Shown here piece after piece: positions 1 through 8,315 of a stretch of DNA of 64,000 bases. Position numbers and translations under genes: made by a program. Location of the stretch: assembly GCA_964449075.1 (NCBI GenBank), contig CAYVBJ010000017.1, positions 1 through 64,000 on the forward strand, written 5' to 3'. Under the pieces are notes generated by a model. The model searched no databases, was not told where the DNA came from, and worked only from the letters and a program-made list of their open reading frames with translations. Each line of letters begins with the position of its first letter. The first letter of the stretch is position 1. Source of the stretch: CAYVBJ01 sp964449075 (GTDB lineage: Bacteria; Bacteroidota; Rhodothermia; Balneolales; Balneolaceae).

Positions 1-1409
1 TCTGCATCTGATGTGAGTGCCAGTCCGACAAGTTTAACAGTTGGAAACAATTCAACCGTTACCATACAGCTCAGAGATTCCAACGGCAATCCAATCGGAG
101 GTCTGACAAATAGCAATTTCACAATTAATCTCACCGGTGATGCAACCAGATCATCTGTGAATGAAACCACTACCACAGGCACTTACCGGTTTACAGTCTC
201 AGACAATACTGCTGAGACAGTCTCTGTATCTGTCAATGTCAATGGTACATTGCTCAATGATACGCCCAGCATTACTTTTCAGGCCGGGTCCGCCTCCGAT
301 ATGACTGTATCCACCCAGCCCTCGGCTACCACCNNNNNNNNNNNNNNNNNNNNNNNNNNNNNNNNNNNNNNNNNNNNNNNNNNNNNNNNNNNNNNNNNNN
401 NNNNNNNNNNNNNNNNNNNNNNNNNNNNNNNNNCGCTCCCGCCGGTGTGGCCAATGCCACCTCCGCCTCGTTCGATGTCAACGCCGCCAGCGCCAGTTCC
501 CTCAGCATTGAGAACGGCAATGGCCAGACCGGTACCATCAGCCAGCCGCTGGCCGAGCCGTTTGTCGTACTCGTTACCGATGAGTTCGGCAATCCCGTCC
601 AGGGAGAAACGGTCACCTTTTCAATAACAAATTCTCCCTCAGGTGCCACCGGGCAGAGCCTGAGCGCCACTTCACCGACCACAAACGCCTCGGGACTGGC
701 CTCCAGCACACTCACTCTGGGTGATACCACCGGTGACTACACCGTCAGTGCCACCGCCGCCGGACAATCCGTTACCTTTACAGCTACCGCTCAGGCCGGG
801 TCCGCCTCCGATATGACTGTATCCACCCAGCCCTCGGCTACCACCGCAGGAGCGGCCATCTCGCCCGCACCAGCCGTGGAAGTAACCGATGCAGGCGGAA
901 ATCCCGTCTCCGGAATCAGCGTCAGCGTTTCACTGTCGGCCAGCAGTTTCACCGCCGGCTCCACAACCTCAGCGACCACCAACACCTCCGGGATCGCCTC
1001 ATTTTCAAACCTGACAATCGAAACCGCCGGATCCTACTCCATTACATTTGACGCCGCTCCCGCCGGTGTGGCCAATGCCACCTCCGCCTCGTTCGATGTC
1101 AACGCCGCCGCCGCACAGGCCTCTGCCACAACCGCCAATGTGCCCGACGGCACGACCGGTGAGATTACCACCATCACCATTACCGTTGAAGACGCCTTTG
1201 GCAACCGCGTGACAGGTGTCGCTTCGGATTTATCGGTAAGCGTCAGTGGCGACAATGCAGGTGCAACTGTTGATCCTATTACCGACGATGGCAATGGAAT
1301 CTACTCAACCGGCTACACCCCGACAAACACCGGCACCGACCAGGTAGCCATTGAGCTTAACGCAACTGCGATTCCCGGAAGTCCGTTTGAAAGTGTAGTG
1401 AACCCCTGA
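1..1409 (+). CDS. Ig-like (Big_1/invasin-type) repeat surface protein, 3' part
   Basis: The reading frame is open at the left window edge and ends in TGA at 1407-1409, so only the C-terminal part is visible. It is made of Ig-like modules of the bacterial Big_1/invasin type, with phrases such as VTFSITNSPSGATG, TDAGGNPVSGISVSVSL and VEDAFGNRVTGV. Such repeats form rod-like adhesin stalks outside the cell. A 100-N gap at 334-433 interrupts the gene and puts the two halves in different frames as printed. The flanks match one later repeat unit (792-1109), so this is an assembly gap and probably not a frameshift. The protein ends directly after an Ig module (IPGSPFESVVNP), with no visible C-terminal sorting domain or anchor. 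The part after the gap is clearly more GC-rich than positions 1-280 and the rest of the window. The exact ligand and family are unknown. Confidence 0.8.
334..433. other. Assembly gap (100 N)
   Basis: Exactly 100 N lie inside the Ig-repeat gene. The sequence before the gap (280-333) is identical to 792-845, and the sequence after it (434-488) is identical to 1055-1109. In the intact copy those two blocks are 209 nt apart. If the interrupted unit has the same length, 209 nt are missing, and replacing 100 by 209 would restore one reading frame across the gap. Confidence 0.95.
792..1109 (+). repeat. Complete Ig-module repeat unit (318 bp)
   Basis: This is the intact copy of the unit interrupted by the gap. 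Its first 54 nt equal 280-333 and its last 55 nt equal 434-488. Near-identical, GC-rich tandem modules of this kind point to recent duplication and explain why the assembly broke here. Confidence 0.85.
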
Positions 1410-1488
1410 AGTTAACATCTGAATAGTATTTATAACTCAGTAATTAGAACTATTACCGAGACATGCTTCTTGAATAGTGCCAATTACT

Positions 1489-4125
1489 CTACCCCACCCA
1501 AGCCTCCGCATCTTCATAAACTTCGGCAAATTCGAGGTGGTTACCGTCTTTGCTGACGGTAGCTTCAAACTGTATTTTTTGATCTTCATCTTCGCGCCTG
1601 ATCAGGTGTTTGGCAAGCTGATTTACGATCTGAGTCTGGATCACCCTTTTTAAGGGACGGGCTCCATATACCGGATCATATCCGCGGGCTGCCAGCCAGT
1701 CTTTCACTTTATCGCCGACTGTCAGTACCACGTTATTTTTCTTAAGCATTTTATTCACACGCTGCAGCTGGATATCTGCAATTTGCCGGATATGCTTCTG
1801 ATCCAGCGGATGGAAAATGACAATATCATCGATACGATTCAAAAATTCAGGCCTTATCGCTTTTTTTAACTGACCCATTAACTGGTTTTGCAGACTCCTG
1901 TATGTTTCATCATCCATGGCTCCGTCACTCTTCTCAATCTCTTCCGAAATCAGGTGCGAACCAATGTTGCTTGTCATAATCACAATCGTATTGGTGAAAT
2001 TGACAGTGACACCTTTATTATCTGTCAGCCGTCCGTCATCCAGAACCTGGAGCAGAATATTGAATACATCAGCATGTGCTTTTTCGATCTCATCAAGCAG
2101 TACAACCGAATATGGTTTGCGGCGGACCGCCTCAGTCAGCTGCCCCCCCTCTTCGTAACCTACATAACCGGGAGGTGCTCCAACCAGCCGGCTAACGCTG
2201 TGTTTTTCCATGTACTCGCTCATGTCGATCCTGATCATGGCATTTTCATCATTGAACAGGAAATCAGCCAGTGATCGTGCGAGTTCCGTTTTACCCACAC
2301 CGGTTGACCCCAGGAACATAAACGATCCGATCGGCCTGTTTTCATCCTGCAGACCCGCGCGGGCTCGGCGTACTGCGTCAGACACCGCTTCAATAGCCTG
2401 GTCCTGCCCAATAACTCGTTTGTGAAGTTCATCTTCCAGTTTCAGTAATTTTTGCCGCTCACTGGTCAGCATTTTACTCACGGGAATACCTGTCCATTTG
2501 GATACGATATCAGCAATCTCTTCCGCTTCCACCTGCTCCTTCAGAAGTGATCTTCCCTCCTGCACTTCATTCAGCTTGTTTTTGGTCTCCTCAAGATCTT
2601 TTTCTAGCTGAACAATTGTACCGTAACGCAACTCGGCTACCTTTTCATAGTTTCCTTCCCGTTCCGCTTTATCCGCCTGGTTGCGGGAAGTCTCAATTGC
2701 CTGTTTCAGTTCACGTGTTTTCTGAATGAGGTCGCGCTCCAGGTCCCACTGAGATCGCATTGATTTTCGCTGCTCTTCAAGGTCAGCCAGTTCTTTCTGA
2801 ATACTTTTCAGCTTGCTTTCATCTTTTTCCCGTTTCAGTGCTTCACGTTCTATTTCAAGCTGACGAATCTGCCGTTCAATGCTATCCAGCTCTTCAGGCA
2901 TGGAATCGATCTGCAGGCGCAATCGGGAGGCTGCTTCGTCAATCAGATCGATCGCTTTATCGGGAAGAAAGCGGTCGGATATGTAGCGGTGTGAAAGCTC
3001 TGCTGCTGCAACAATAGCTGCATCCGTAATTCGCACCCCATGATGCACTTCATACCGCTCCTGCAGTCCTCTCAGAATTGAAACTGTATCTTCTATATTT
3101 GGCTCACCCACATAAACCGTTTGCAGGCGTCGCTCAAGTGCTTTGTCTTTTTCTATATACTTACGGTATTCAGTAAGTGTTGTAGCACCGATAGCATGAA
3201 GTTCACCCCGTGCCAGAGATGGCTTCAGAATATTAGCAGCGTCCATCGAGCCTTCGGTTGCACCGGCTCCAACCAGAGTGTGAATTTCATCAATAAAGAG
3301 GATAATCTCCCCATCAGATTCAATCACCTCTTTTACAACGGCTTTCAGGCGCTCTTCAAATTCACCGCGAAATTTGGTGCCGGCAACAAGAGAGCCCATA
3401 TCAAGAGCAGCAATTCGTTTGCTTTTTAATCCTTCCGGCACGTCACCGCTTACAATCCGCAGGGCCATACCTTCTGCGATCGCCGTCTTACCCACGCCTG
3501 GTTCACCAATTAGCACCGGGTTATTTTTTGTTCTTCTGGATAGAATTTGCATCACACGCCTGATCTCCTGGTCACGCCCGATAACCGGGTCCAGCTTATT
3601 TCTTTCAGCTTCTTCATTCAGATCGCGTGCATACTTCTTAAGAGCGTTATAACGGCTCTCCGCATTGGGATCATCCACTTTCTGACTGCCGCGGACATCT
3701 TTCAGCACCTGCAGAATCTGAGTCTTTGTAACACCATGGTCTTTCAGAATTCTTCCCGCTTCATTTTTGGACAATGCAATTCCAAGTAATACATGTTCAG
3801 AGCTTATGTATTCATCTCCCATTTCAGTTGCCTGTTTTTGAGCAGTATCAAATACCTCTTTAAGATCATTTGAGAGATACTGACCTGATACAGATGCTCC
3901 TTTAACAACCGGCAGTGTTTTTATCTCTTTATCGACTGCCTCTTTCAGCTTGGCTGCAGGTGCGCCCAGCTTATTTATGATCGTGATAACTACGTTATCT
4001 AAGTCACTGAGCAGGGCTTTTAAAACATGTACCGGCTCTACTGCCTGATGATTTTCATTTTGCGCCAGTTCCAGTGCCGACTGAACTGCTTCTTGTGCTT
4101 TTAAAGTAAATTTATTCAGATTCAT
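1489..4125 (-). CDS. clpB: ATP-dependent disaggregase ClpB (Hsp100)
   Basis: ClpB is a hexameric AAA+ chaperone that threads aggregated proteins through its pore together with DnaK. Visible parts are an N-terminal Clp repeat domain (residues about 1-150), a first AAA module with Walker A GEPGVGKTA near residue 205, a long charged coiled-coil middle domain (about 400-530), a second AAA module with GSTGVGKTE near 605, and a C-terminal small domain. The length of about 878 residues is normal for the family. The frame could be opened three codons earlier with a TTG, but the ATG at 4125 gives the family-typical start MNLNKFTLKAQ. It is monocistronic by position, with 349 bp upstream that contain no CIRCE-type element I could find. 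Confidence 0.97.
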   Translation of the reverse strand: MNLNKFTLKAQEAVQSALELAQNENHQAVEPVHVLKALLSDLDNVVITIINKLGAPAAKLKEAVDKEIKTLPVVKGASVSGQYLSNDLKEVFDTAQKQATEMGDEYISSEHVLLGIALSKNEAGRILKDHGVTKTQILQVLKDVRGSQKVDDPNAESRYNALKKYARDLNEEAERNKLDPVIGRDQEIRRVMQILSRRTKNNPVLIGEPGVGKTAIAEGMALRIVSGDVPEGLKSKRIAALDMGSLVAGTKFRGEFEERLKAVVKEVIESDGEIILFIDEIHTLVGAGATEGSMDAANILKPSLARGELHAIGATTLTEYRKYIEKDKALERRLQTVYVGEPNIEDTVSILRGLQERYEVHHGVRITDAAIVAAAELSHRYISDRFLPDKAIDLIDEAASRLRLQIDSMPEELDSIERQIRQLEIEREALKREKDESKLKSIQKELADLEEQRKSMRSQWDLERDLIQKTRELKQAIETSRNQADKAEREGNYEKVAELRYGTIVQLEKDLEETKNKLNEVQEGRSLLKEQVEAEEIADIVSKWTGIPVSKMLTSERQKLLKLEDELHKRVIGQDQAIEAVSDAVRRARAGLQDENRPIGSFMFLGSTGVGKTELARSLADFLFNDENAMIRIDMSEYMEKHSVSRLVGAPPGYVGYEEGGQLTEAVRRKPYSVVLLDEIEKAHADVFNILLQVLDDGRLTDNKGVTVNFTNTIVIMTSNIGSHLISEEIEKSDGAMDDETYRSLQNQLMGQLKKAIRPEFLNRIDDIVIFHPLDQKHIRQIADIQLQRVNKMLKKNNVVLTVGDKVKDWLAARGYDPVYGARPLKRVIQTQIVNQLAKHLIRREDEDQKIQFEATVSKDGNHLEFAEVYEDAEAWVG

Positions 4126-4474
4126 AATATTCAATTGATTTCTCTTTGATTAGTAGAGATACCAATATCATACCGAATTGAATTTTGTGCCTGCTTGACA
4201 GATTTAGTTACCGGTTCTATGACTATTTTACCCCTCACAATTCCTTTTATCTCTTACTGACAATTTTTACTGACAATTTTTTCAAATCCATACAAAAAAA
4301 ACCCGGCCAATGATCCATTCTGAAGAATGTGAAACATTAACCGGGTTTCGAGTATGGTTTTTTGATAGATAGGCTTTGTCGTTTCTCAACGACAAAAGGC
4401 TCTATTGATATGGAGTTTTACAGTTTTTGTGCTTTAACTGTACTATTTAGTTGTAGATGTTTAATATCAAGATC
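4126..4474. other. Intergenic region between clpB and a small secreted-protein gene
   Basis: This 349-bp spacer holds the clpB upstream region and, nearer the right side, two hairpins. One (4298-4347) is a good terminator for the leftward gene at 4475. A second inverted repeat lies at 4371-4400 (AGGCTTTGTCG against CGACAAAAGGC). No coding region is apparent, and I did not find a confident clpB promoter. Confidence 0.6.
4298..4347 (-). terminator. Rho-independent terminator
   Basis: A stem AAACCCGG..AATG pairs with CATT..CCGGGTTT, and an inner small stem (CATTC/GAATG) lies within the loop. Read on the minus strand it is followed by a run of eight T. It sits about 130 bp downstream of the stop of the gene at 4475-4939. 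Confidence 0.7.
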
Positions 4475-4939
4475 CTATCGGGCAGCCAGTTGATCAGCTT
4501 TCAGCTTGTTTTCCAGGTAAGTGAAGATCTCGTTCTGATTTTCAACATCCAGGAATTTTACCAACTTCTCAGTGGAATCAAATTCGTTTTGATTCTTAAG
4601 GTATGAGAGAGTCAGAAAAGCTTTGTACCTGATTATATGGTTGTTGCCTTCTCTTACTTTATTGATCAGGGCATTTTCAATCTCTACTGATTTGAATTCC
4701 GGGTATTTTACCTTGAACTCAACTGTATTGTAAAGGATCGATTCTATAACACCTGAATTTTCTGATTTAAGACTGTAGAGAATACCCGCTTCCATTTTTT
4801 TGAAGAGGTCTTTTTCAACTTGTCCTGTTTCAACTGTTGCCAGTGTATCAGAACCGGTGTTACTTGCTATTGCGTTACCCGCAAATTGAAATCCTGCGAT
4901 GAGCAGTGCTGTTACGATTGATTGTTTTAATGTTTTCAT
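4475..4939 (-). CDS. Hypothetical secreted protein, 154 aa
   Basis: I do not recognise a family. Residues 1-26 form a classical signal peptide (positively charged start, hydrophobic VTALLIAGFQFAG, AIA-S cleavage region), so the protein is probably periplasmic or exported. The mature part is mostly helical, with alternating short helices and phrases such as IIRYKAFLTLSYLKN and FLDVENQNEIFTYLENKL that resemble HEAT-like helical repeats. It has no catalytic motif. It stands alone, with a terminator downstream and an imperfect operator-like palindrome about 40 bp upstream. Confidence 0.75.
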   Translation of the reverse strand: MKTLKQSIVTALLIAGFQFAGNAIASNTGSDTLATVETGQVEKDLFKKMEAGILYSLKSENSGVIESILYNTVEFKVKYPEFKSVEIENALINKVREGNNHIIRYKAFLTLSYLKNQNEFDSTEKLVKFLDVENQNEIFTYLENKLKADQLAAR

Positions 4940-4978
4940 CTTATGGTTGATTGATTGATTTATTGTTTGAATTAACTA

Positions 4979-4997
4979 AATGAACTGTCTGTTCATT
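4979..4997. promoter_or_regulatory. Operator-like palindrome AATGAAC-N5-GTTCATT
   Basis: Two perfect 7-bp arms around a 5-nt spacer lie about 40 bp upstream of the start codon of the leftward gene at 4939. The position suits a repressor or activator site. The spacing differs by one base from the GAAC-N4-GTTC core of LexA sites, so the cognate regulator is unknown. Confidence 0.35.
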
Positions 4998-5190
4998 GAA
5001 TTCGATACAAACTTACGCCTATTCTATTTTTAAAGTCAAGATTTTGTCAATCTCTGAATACTCTTAAATATTTTTTAAAAGTGTCATTATTACATACTTT
5101 TTAAATGAAACCCCTTTCAATATTTTTTAATTAACAATTAATTAATACTGATTTCATATGAAGAAATCATTTATTTGCTATATCATGTAA

Positions 5191-5307
5191 AAAAGCGCTT
5201 TTATATTTTCATTTATTAAAAAATCGCTTCCACGATTATTATTCATATTTTCTATTTTTCTGACAAAAAATCATTATTAAATAATCATTAACATCAAAAA
5301 GCGCTTT
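5191..5307. promoter_or_regulatory. Repeated AAAAGCGCTTTT palindromes
   Basis: A perfect 12-bp palindrome AAAAGCGCTTTT lies at 5191-5202 and a one-mismatch copy at 5296-5307. A degenerate half-site (AAAATCGCTTCC) lies between them. In such AT-rich sequence the GCGC cores stand out. They may bind a regulator of the macrodomain gene or of the divergent secreted-protein gene. Confidence 0.3.
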
Positions 5308-5537
5308 CATAGTTATTGTCTATTTACCTGATAAATCGGCCTCAGTTGCTTCATTAAAGCCGTTTTTCTGAATTTTGAAAAAATCATTCCATTTAATACC
5401 CATTGGTCTGAATTTTTTTCATGACATGTTTAGAAATAATTTGTGCTTTTGTGTTCTATTTATGAACATTATTGAGAGTGGCTGATCGTTTATTGGCCAA
5501 ATAAATGGAAATGAAATAAAAAAGAGAGGTAATGATC

Positions 5538-6065
5538 ATGGAAAGGAAATTTTCAAATGTCACAATTGAAGTAACCAGGGGAGATATTGCCAATCAACCC
5601 GATATGGATGCGATCGTAAATGCAGCAAATGCCCGGCTGAAGATGGGCGGCGGGGTTGCAGGTGCCATTCACAGTAAAGGAGATCCTGAACTTGAAAAAG
5701 AGACACAGCCACTTGCACCTATTTCACCGGGCGAAGCGGTAATTACAAGTGCGCCTAATCTTCCAAACAAGTATGTAATCCACTGCCTGGGCCCGGTATA
5801 CGGGCGTGACAAACCGGAAGATAAACTGCTTGCCGATTGTTATCGCAATGCCCTGAAAAAGGCAGACGAATATAATATTACTTCGATAGCTTTTCCGGCT
5901 ATCTCTACGGGAGCATTTGGATATCCGGCAGAATCTGCTGCTCGTATAGCATTAGAAACAGTGATGGAGACGGCCCCAAAACTGAAAACCGTTAAACTGG
6001 TTCGGTTTGTGCTGTTTGGAAAATCAGATTACGAAATTCATGAAAAAGTTCTTAAATCACTCTGA
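5538..6065 (+). CDS. Macrodomain protein (ADP-ribose / O-acetyl-ADP-ribose hydrolase family)
   Basis: This is a single-domain macro protein. The N-terminal half carries AIVNAANARLKMGGGVAGAIH, the conserved Asn/Asn/Gly-rich ligand loop of the family, and AISTGAFGYP forms the second phosphate-binding loop. Relatives bind ADP-ribose and remove it from O-acetyl-ADP-ribose or from modified proteins or nucleic acids. The exact substrate here is unknown. A purine-rich site GAGAGG at 5523-5528 is spaced well for the ATG at 5538 and is too close to the in-frame ATG at 5532, so I prefer the later start. The gene stands alone after a long AT-rich spacer and converges on the nuclease gene. Confidence 0.9.
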   Translation: MERKFSNVTIEVTRGDIANQPDMDAIVNAANARLKMGGGVAGAIHSKGDPELEKETQPLAPISPGEAVITSAPNLPNKYVIHCLGPVYGRDKPEDKLLADCYRNALKKADEYNITSIAFPAISTGAFGYPAESAARIALETVMETAPKLKTVKLVRFVLFGKSDYEIHEKVLKSL

Positions 6066-6151
6066 GTTTCATTCAGATAAAAGATCAAGGACTACACGCT
6101 ATCGTTTAATACCTGCTTATAAATGGCCGGCATGTTGAATTTCTGAAACTC

Positions 6152-6919
6152 TTACTTCCCATAAATTTCATTGATAACACCTGCTATGCGCACACCGGCC
6201 TGAAGCAGTCGTTTTTCTACCAGGTCAAAATTTTTATACCTGTATTCGTAGCCCAGGCGGTTATTTCTTGAAATATCATAAACCTGGTGACGATACGATT
6301 TTGACTCCTGTGCCCACTCTCTCACCGTTGCGGCCTGCCACTCACTGACTTGTTCATCGGTCGGATGGTTTATCTCGCTAGCCAGTTCAGTATAACTCAG
6401 CTCTCTCGATCGTATCATATCACTGTCCCAGACACGGTGCAGATTGGAAGAATCTCCCATCCATTCAACGCGAACGTCATTCCCTCCCCTGTCATCTCCC
6501 GTACCAACATGAAGAGGCTGATGGATATCACCAATCATGTGAATCACCATCTTCAGTTTTTCTCTCTCTTCCGTTACAGTCAATCCGCCTGCTTTCAGTT
6601 CACCAATCAGTTTTTCGAGTGCCCATATAATATCCCCGTTCGGATTTTTTTCAGTTACATCATAGGTTTTTCCGTCAGGAATGGTTACCCAGTGCCAGTC
6701 ATTGGTATAATCATAATCATCATCTGAACGGATATCATCCATCCACACGCTTGCCATCGCCAGAGATTCATTCCCTAAAATTCTCACCATTTCCATCCTG
6801 GCTTTTTCATTTAAATGCATTTCGGCAATATCACCGGTTGTGTAATGTCCGATTTGTCCCCATTTTGAAAATTCACTGTCAATAAATAAAAAAGACAATA
6901 CTATTAGCAGAAGCTTCAT
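6152..6919 (-). CDS. S1/P1-type zinc nuclease
   Basis: This is a secreted single-strand-specific nuclease/3'-nucleotidase of the S1/P1 family. The trinuclear zinc ligands are visible in order: the Trp of WGQIGH at the predicted mature N terminus, the Asp of WMDD, the His of DWHWV, HMIGDIHQPLHVG, and NLHRVWD. A short hydrophobic signal segment (residues 1-14) precedes the Trp. In the family the amino group of that Trp ligates zinc, so cleavage should fall just before it (near residue 20). The residue in front is Lys, which is unusual for signal peptidase I, so a further trimming step is possible. The length of 255 residues is normal. It probably supplies phosphate or nucleosides from extracellular nucleic acids. 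Confidence 0.92.
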   Translation of the reverse strand: MKLLLIVLSFLFIDSEFSKWGQIGHYTTGDIAEMHLNEKARMEMVRILGNESLAMASVWMDDIRSDDDYDYTNDWHWVTIPDGKTYDVTEKNPNGDIIWALEKLIGELKAGGLTVTEEREKLKMVIHMIGDIHQPLHVGTGDDRGGNDVRVEWMGDSSNLHRVWDSDMIRSRELSYTELASEINHPTDEQVSEWQAATVREWAQESKSYRHQVYDISRNNRLGYEYRYKNFDLVEKRLLQAGVRIAGVINEIYGK

Positions 6920-7079
6920 ATAACCACTCGTTAAATTTTTAAGATTCTGGTTGTTTTATACATCACCTTACAATAACCTGTACTATCAAAAGTAAGGATT
7001 TATCTTAAACTGATCCTGAAATTTCGTAAATAAAGAGTAAGAATTCTATCTGGATACCAGGCAAATATAGAACGGTTTT

Positions 7080-7451
7080 ATGATCTATGAATTTTTAAAT
7101 ATTTTCTTTTTCGTTTTTCACACAGTGCTGATTCTTTTTAATCTTTTCGGATGGATCTGGAAAAAAACGCGCCTGCTGAATCTCATTTCACTGCTCTTAA
7201 CACTTGGTTCCTGGGTTATCCTGGGATTTTGGTATGGCTGGGGGTACTGCCCCTGTACCGACTGGCACTGGAAAGTGAGAATGGAGCTGGGATATTATGA
7301 CATGCCCGCATCATACATTAAATTCCTTGCCGATACTTTTACCGGTATGGACTGGAGCAGGGTATTGGTTGATTCACTGACAGCAGGCCTTTTTGCCATC
7401 GCTTTTATAAGCTCACTTGCAGTAAACATCAACGATTTAAGAAAAAAATGA
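7080..7451 (+). CDS. DUF2784-like small integral membrane protein
   Basis: This 123-residue protein has three to four membrane helices (about 5-25, 30-55 and 95-117). It has a conserved-looking CPCTDWHWKVRMELGYYDMPASYIKF segment (given here only as a landmark around residues 58-84). The Cys-Pro-x-Thr motif followed by a Glu/Gly-Tyr segment resembles DUF2784 proteins, whose function is unknown. It ends about 20 bp before the convergent SRAP gene. Confidence 0.6.
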   Translation: MIYEFLNIFFFVFHTVLILFNLFGWIWKKTRLLNLISLLLTLGSWVILGFWYGWGYCPCTDWHWKVRMELGYYDMPASYIKFLADTFTGMDWSRVLVDSLTAGLFAIAFISSLAVNINDLRKK

Positions 7452-7471
7452 TGAGAAAATCACCTTTTCAA

Positions 7472-8140
7472 TTAAACAGGTTCAATCAATTCCTTTTCCT
7501 GGTTTCGGGGCGAATTTACCTTTTTTGAGACGGGATAGTACTCTATACCGTTATCTTCATAAGGCAAAAGGATCTCTTTGAGGGCTTTGGTATCGTTATT
7601 CGCAGGGTCCAGCCAAAAAGAAAATTCCTCTTCATGCAGAATGGCCGGCATCCGGTCGTGCAAGTTACTGACCGTTTTATTGGCATCCGTAGTTATGATT
7701 GTAAAACTATTGATCTTCTTCCCGCCTTCTCCCTGCCATCTTTCATAAATGCCCGCAAAACTCATAAAGGTTTTATCCGTAAAGGTGATGTAATATGGCT
7801 GCTTGCCATTTTCCTCTTTCCTCCACTCATAAAAACCGTTCGCGGGCACAATACAGCGTTGTGAAATAAATGGTTTGCTGTAAGATTTTTTCTCTGTTAT
7901 CGTTTCCTGTCTCGCATTAATCATTGAATATTTTGGATTTTGATCCTTAGCCCAAAAAGGAATCAGTCCCCATCTGAATCTGTCGATTATACGCTCAGAT
8001 CCTTTTCTGAATATTACAGGCATCTCAGTTGTTGGAGCTACATTATAAATTGGCTCGAAAAATAATCCTTCTTCCGGTTCCGCCAAATAGGCTTCACTTA
8101 ACTCATTCACATTTGCTTTTAAAACGTATCTTCCACACAT
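7472..8140 (-). CDS. SOS-response-associated peptidase (SRAP/YedK/HMCES family)
   Basis: The protein begins MCGRY. Cys2, exposed after Met removal, is the residue that forms a thiazolidine crosslink with abasic sites in single-stranded DNA. Other conserved pieces are NARQET (the Asn), GFYEW (the Glu) and HDRMP (the His), in the expected order over 222 residues. The family shields abasic sites at replication forks and can autoproteolytically release the adduct. It is monocistronic. No LexA-type box was recognised upstream. Confidence 0.95.
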   Translation of the reverse strand: MCGRYVLKANVNELSEAYLAEPEEGLFFEPIYNVAPTTEMPVIFRKGSERIIDRFRWGLIPFWAKDQNPKYSMINARQETITEKKSYSKPFISQRCIVPANGFYEWRKEENGKQPYYITFTDKTFMSFAGIYERWQGEGGKKINSFTIITTDANKTVSNLHDRMPAILHEEEFSFWLDPANNDTKALKEILLPYEDNGIEYYPVSKKVNSPRNQEKELIEPV

Positions 8141-8238
8141 TCTATAATAATAATTTGATAATGATCAGCCAGGTGATTCTTCTTTAATAAATGATTATAT
8201 AAGAAAATTCACTTCTTTGAAAGAAAATGAAGAGGAAG

Positions 8239-8259
8239 ATTTTATTCCGGGAATAAAAT
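8239..8259. promoter_or_regulatory. Perfect 21-bp palindrome upstream of a universal stress protein gene
   Basis: The arms ATTTTATTCC and GGAATAAAAT are perfectly complementary around a single central G at 8249. It ends 4 bp before a TTTACA hexamer (8264-8269) that lies 17 bp from TATCTA (8287-8292). This places it just upstream of a candidate promoter, where an activator would bind. The regulator is not known. Confidence 0.45.
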
Positions 8260-8315
8260 ACGGTTTACATATATATTTATATTGATTATCTATACAGAAA
8301 CTTGCTATCAGGAAA

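Larger units (their letters stand above)
4940..5531. other. Long AT-rich intergenic region between divergent genes
   Basis: This is 592 bp with no credible reading frame and very high A+T. It separates the leftward secreted-protein gene from the rightward macrodomain gene, so both promoters must lie here. It contains a 7-bp-arm palindrome (4979-4997) and repeated AAAAAGCGCTTT-type palindromes at 5191-5202 and 5296-5307, with a half-site near 5219. I see no RNA gene in it. Confidence 0.6.

Noticed and set aside
326..730. Minus-strand frame across the N gap
   Set aside because: It exists only because N codons contain no stops. It is antisense to the Ig repeats.
4979..4997. LexA box
   Set aside because: The spacer between GAAC and GTTC is 5 bp, not 4, and the downstream gene is not an SOS gene.
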